Translations under genes and position numbers: made by a program
Notes under the pieces: model-generated
The model's database searches: none
The model's input: the letters and a program-made list of their open reading frames with translations, nothing else
What the model was told of the DNA's origin: nothing
Assembly (NCBI GenBank): GCA_902488725.1
Contig: CABTXO010000100.1
Coordinates: 1-6,496, forward strand
DNA: 6,496 nucleotides
Direction: 5' to 3'
Source of the DNA: an uncultured Bacteroidales bacterium
Lineage (GTDB): Bacteria; Bacteroidota; Bacteroidia; Bacteroidales; UBA932
Shown: positions 4,945-6,496 of the stretch, in pieces
How the letters are laid out: every line of letters begins with the position of its first letter
Numbering within the stretch: position 1 is the stretch's first letter

Positions 4945-5949
4945 ATGAAGACAGTTGTAGTGGGCGTGACCGGCCTGGTGGGCACCAGAATGGTCGAAGT
5001 GTTGCAGGAGCGCCGCTTTCCCGTCACCGAATTCATCCCCGTCGCTTCCGAGCGCTCGGTCGGGAAAACCATCCTGTTCAACGGTAATGAATATCCCGTG
5101 GTGACGGCAGAAGAAGCCATCGCCCGCAGGCCGGACCTGGCAATTTTCTCCGCGGGTGCGGACATCTCCCGGGAACTCGCCCCAAAGTTCGCGGCCGTCG
5201 GATGCCGCGTGGTGGACAATTCCTCCTGCTGGCGGATGGATCCGACCAAGAAGCTGGTCGTCCCGGAAATCAACCCGGATGTGCTGACCGCCGACGACTG
5301 GATCATCGCCAATCCGAACTGCTCCACCATCCAGATGCTCCTGCCCCTGTGGCCGCTGCACAGGCGCTACACCGTCAAGCGCATCGTCGTCTCCACCTAC
5401 CAGTCCGTCACGGGTTCCGGCAATCCGGCCGTGGAGCAGATGAAGGCCGAGCGCGCCGGCGGGAAGTGGGGAGACTATCCGGCCTTCTACCACTATCCCA
5501 TCGACGAGAACATCATTCCCCACATCGACGACTTCCTCGAATCCGGCTACACCAAGGAGGAAATGAAGATGGTCAACGAGACCCACAAGATCTTCGGGGA
5601 CGACTCCATCGGCGTGAGCCCGACGACGGCCCGCGTGCCGGTGCTGGGCGGCCATTCCGAATCCATCAATCTGGAATTTGCGCAGGATTTCTCGCTGGAA
5701 GACGTCCGCAAGATCTGGTCCGAGACCCCGGGTGTCACCGTTCAGGACGACCCCGCCCGGAACATCTATCCGATGCCGTTGTATTCCCTGGGGAAGGACG
5801 ATGTGTTCGTCGGGCGCCTCCGTCGCGACCCTTCCGTCCGCTTCGGCCTTAATTTCTGGTGCGTCAGCGACAACATCCGCAAGGGTGCCGCCACCAACGC
5901 CATCCAGATCGCCGAAGTGCTGCTGCAGAAAGGCTTCCTTCCTAAGTAA
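4945..5949 (+). CDS. asd: Aspartate-semialdehyde dehydrogenase
   Basis: Asd reduces L-4-aspartyl phosphate with NADPH to aspartate semialdehyde, the branch point towards lysine, diaminopimelate (cell wall), threonine and methionine. The 334-residue protein has the N-terminal nucleotide-binding GVTGLVG (7-13), SAGADISRE (69-77), DNSSCWRMD (91-99), the active-site NPNCSTIQ with nucleophile Cys126, YQSVTGSG (152-159), and RVPVLGGHSE with Arg230 and general-base His237. Length is normal for the family. The ATG at 4945 places the dinucleotide motif at the very N-terminus, as expected. An A-rich stretch (4932-4939) precedes it, but there is no Shine-Dalgarno site. No TAnnTTTG box is visible in the 28 bases between the upstream terminator and the ATG, so its promoter is unclear; read-through from the H1-like gene is possible. 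It is convergent with galE across a shared hairpin. Confidence 0.97.
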   Translation: MKTVVVGVTGLVGTRMVEVLQERRFPVTEFIPVASERSVGKTILFNGNEYPVVTAEEAIARRPDLAIFSAGADISRELAPKFAAVGCRVVDNSSCWRMDPTKKLVVPEINPDVLTADDWIIANPNCSTIQMLLPLWPLHRRYTVKRIVVSTYQSVTGSGNPAVEQMKAERAGGKWGDYPAFYHYPIDENIIPHIDDFLESGYTKEEMKMVNETHKIFGDDSIGVSPTTARVPVLGGHSESINLEFAQDFSLEDVRKIWSETPGVTVQDDPARNIYPMPLYSLGKDDVFVGRLRRDPSVRFGLNFWCVSDNIRKGAATNAIQIAEVLLQKGFLPK

Positions 5950-5970
5950 TTGATATTCAGAGCATAAATT

Positions 5971-6004
5971 GTACAAGGGTGGTACCGGAGTGCCACCCTT
6001 GTGC
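5971..6004. terminator. Bidirectional hairpin terminator between convergent asd and galE
   Basis: A 13-base-pair stem (5973-5985 with 5990-6002, one G-U pair) closes a CGGA tetraloop, and two more pairs can add at the base. It begins 21 bases after the asd stop and ends 3 bases before the galE stop. The tails are weak on both strands (GTTTATTT on plus at 6006-6013; AATTTAT on minus), so stem strength must do most of the work. Confidence 0.75.
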
Positions 6005-6007
6005 CGT

Positions 6008-6496
6008 TTATTTCCCGGCGAGGTGCTGCTCCCAGGCCCAGGCGGCCGCGAGGGTGTCCCCGATCGGGCGCTCGGCCTTCCAGCCCAGCTGCTCGTTGGC
6101 GCGGGTCGGATCGGCCCAGATGGCCATCACGTCTCCGGGCCGCCGCGGCGCGAAGCGGTAGTTCAGTTTCACTCCGGTGGCCTGCTCGAAGGCGTTCACC
6201 AACTCCATGACGGACAGCGGTTTCCCGGTCCCGATGTTGAAGATTTCATATTCCTCCGCCATCTTGCCCTCCAGCATCCGGCGCACGGCGTACACGTGGG
6301 CCTTCGCCAGATCCACGATGTCGATGAAGTCGCGCTGGCAGGTCCCGTCCGGCGTGGGGTAGTCGTTGCCGAAGATGGACAGGCATTCGCGCTTGCCGAT
6401 GGCCGTCTGGGTCAGGAAGGGCACCAGGTTGTTCGGCACCCCGCGCGGCAGTTCCCCGATGAGTGCGGAGGGATGCGCGCCGATGGGATTGAAGTA
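6008..6496 (-). CDS. galE: UDP-glucose 4-epimerase GalE, partial (N-terminal half off the right edge)
   Basis: GalE interconverts UDP-glucose and UDP-galactose with bound NAD, feeding galactose use and surface glycan synthesis. The minus-strand frame is open from the edge at 6496 to a TAA at 6008-6010, giving the last 162 residues of a family of about 340. The visible part starts at YFNPIGAHPSALIGE, which lines up with residue 177 onward of E. coli GalE. It continues with GVPNNLVPFLTQTAIGKR, FGNDYPTPDGTCQRDFIDIVDLA, YEIFNIGTGKPLSVMELV and APRRPGDVMAIWADPTRANEQLGW. The Rossmann NAD-binding part and the YxxxK catalytic residues lie outside the window. The C-terminus (AWAWEQHLAGK) is normal, so nothing looks broken. 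Other sugar-nucleotide epimerases share this fold, but the NPIGAHPS and FGNDYPTPDGT segments favour GalE. Confidence 0.94.
   Translation of the reverse strand, partial: YFNPIGAHPSALIGELPRGVPNNLVPFLTQTAIGKRECLSIFGNDYPTPDGTCQRDFIDIVDLAKAHVYAVRRMLEGKMAEEYEIFNIGTGKPLSVMELVNAFEQATGVKLNYRFAPRRPGDVMAIWADPTRANEQLGWKAERPIGDTLAAAWAWEQHLAGK

Noticed and set aside
4290..5330. 346-codon open frame on the minus strand across the H1-like gene and asd
   Set aside because: Its Leu/Gly-rich region is the antisense of the Lys/Ala tail repeats, and it runs across two genes and a terminator.
1..6496. Search for tRNA, rRNA, CRISPR, insertion sequences, phage genes, toxin-antitoxin or defence modules
   Set aside because: Gaps are short, repeats are confined to coding tails, and all genes are housekeeping or single small proteins; nothing supports a mobile or defence island.

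Overview
This looks like ordinary chromosome from a GC-rich member of the Bacteroidetes, probably order Bacteroidales; I cannot name a genus from the sequence alone. The support is the match of several genes to Bacteroidales-type proteins, the near absence of Shine-Dalgarno sites, and a repeated Bacteroidetes -7 promoter motif (TAnnTTTG) placed just upstream of most genes. The window holds six complete genes and two genes cut by the window edges. There are no RNA genes, CRISPR arrays or mobile elements that I can see, and every intergenic gap is about 100 bases or less.

Layout, left to right. Bases 1-580 (minus) are the N-terminal part of RsmE, the 16S rRNA m3U1498 methyltransferase, cut by the left edge. 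It is divergent from a plus-strand two-gene unit: a polytopic membrane acyltransferase of the DUF5009/HGSNAT-like family (669-1838), followed 4 bases later by a small YfcE-type metallophosphoesterase (1843-2376). The 88-base gap between rsmE and the acyltransferase carries a -7 box on each strand. Next come three separately promoted plus-strand genes: a tiny 62-residue lipoprotein with a heptad-repeat tail ending in lysine (2465-2653), the recombination ATPase RadA (2753-4216), and a 180-residue protein with a histone-H1-like Lys/Ala/Pro tail (4320-4862). Aspartate-semialdehyde dehydrogenase (4945-5949) follows after a hairpin terminator. The right end (6008-6496, minus) is the C-terminal half of UDP-glucose 4-epimerase GalE, convergent with asd, with a long shared hairpin between them.

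The genes do not form one pathway: they are housekeeping functions (rRNA modification, recombination, amino-acid and sugar-nucleotide metabolism) plus less understood envelope and possible nucleoid proteins. Only the acyltransferase and phosphoesterase look like an operon. I found no convincing new multi-gene system. The points most worth a second look are the Lpp-like small lipoprotein, the H1-like protein with an inverted repeat on its promoter, the apparently leaderless rsmE transcript, and an enlarged C-terminal segment in RadA with a local change in codon style.
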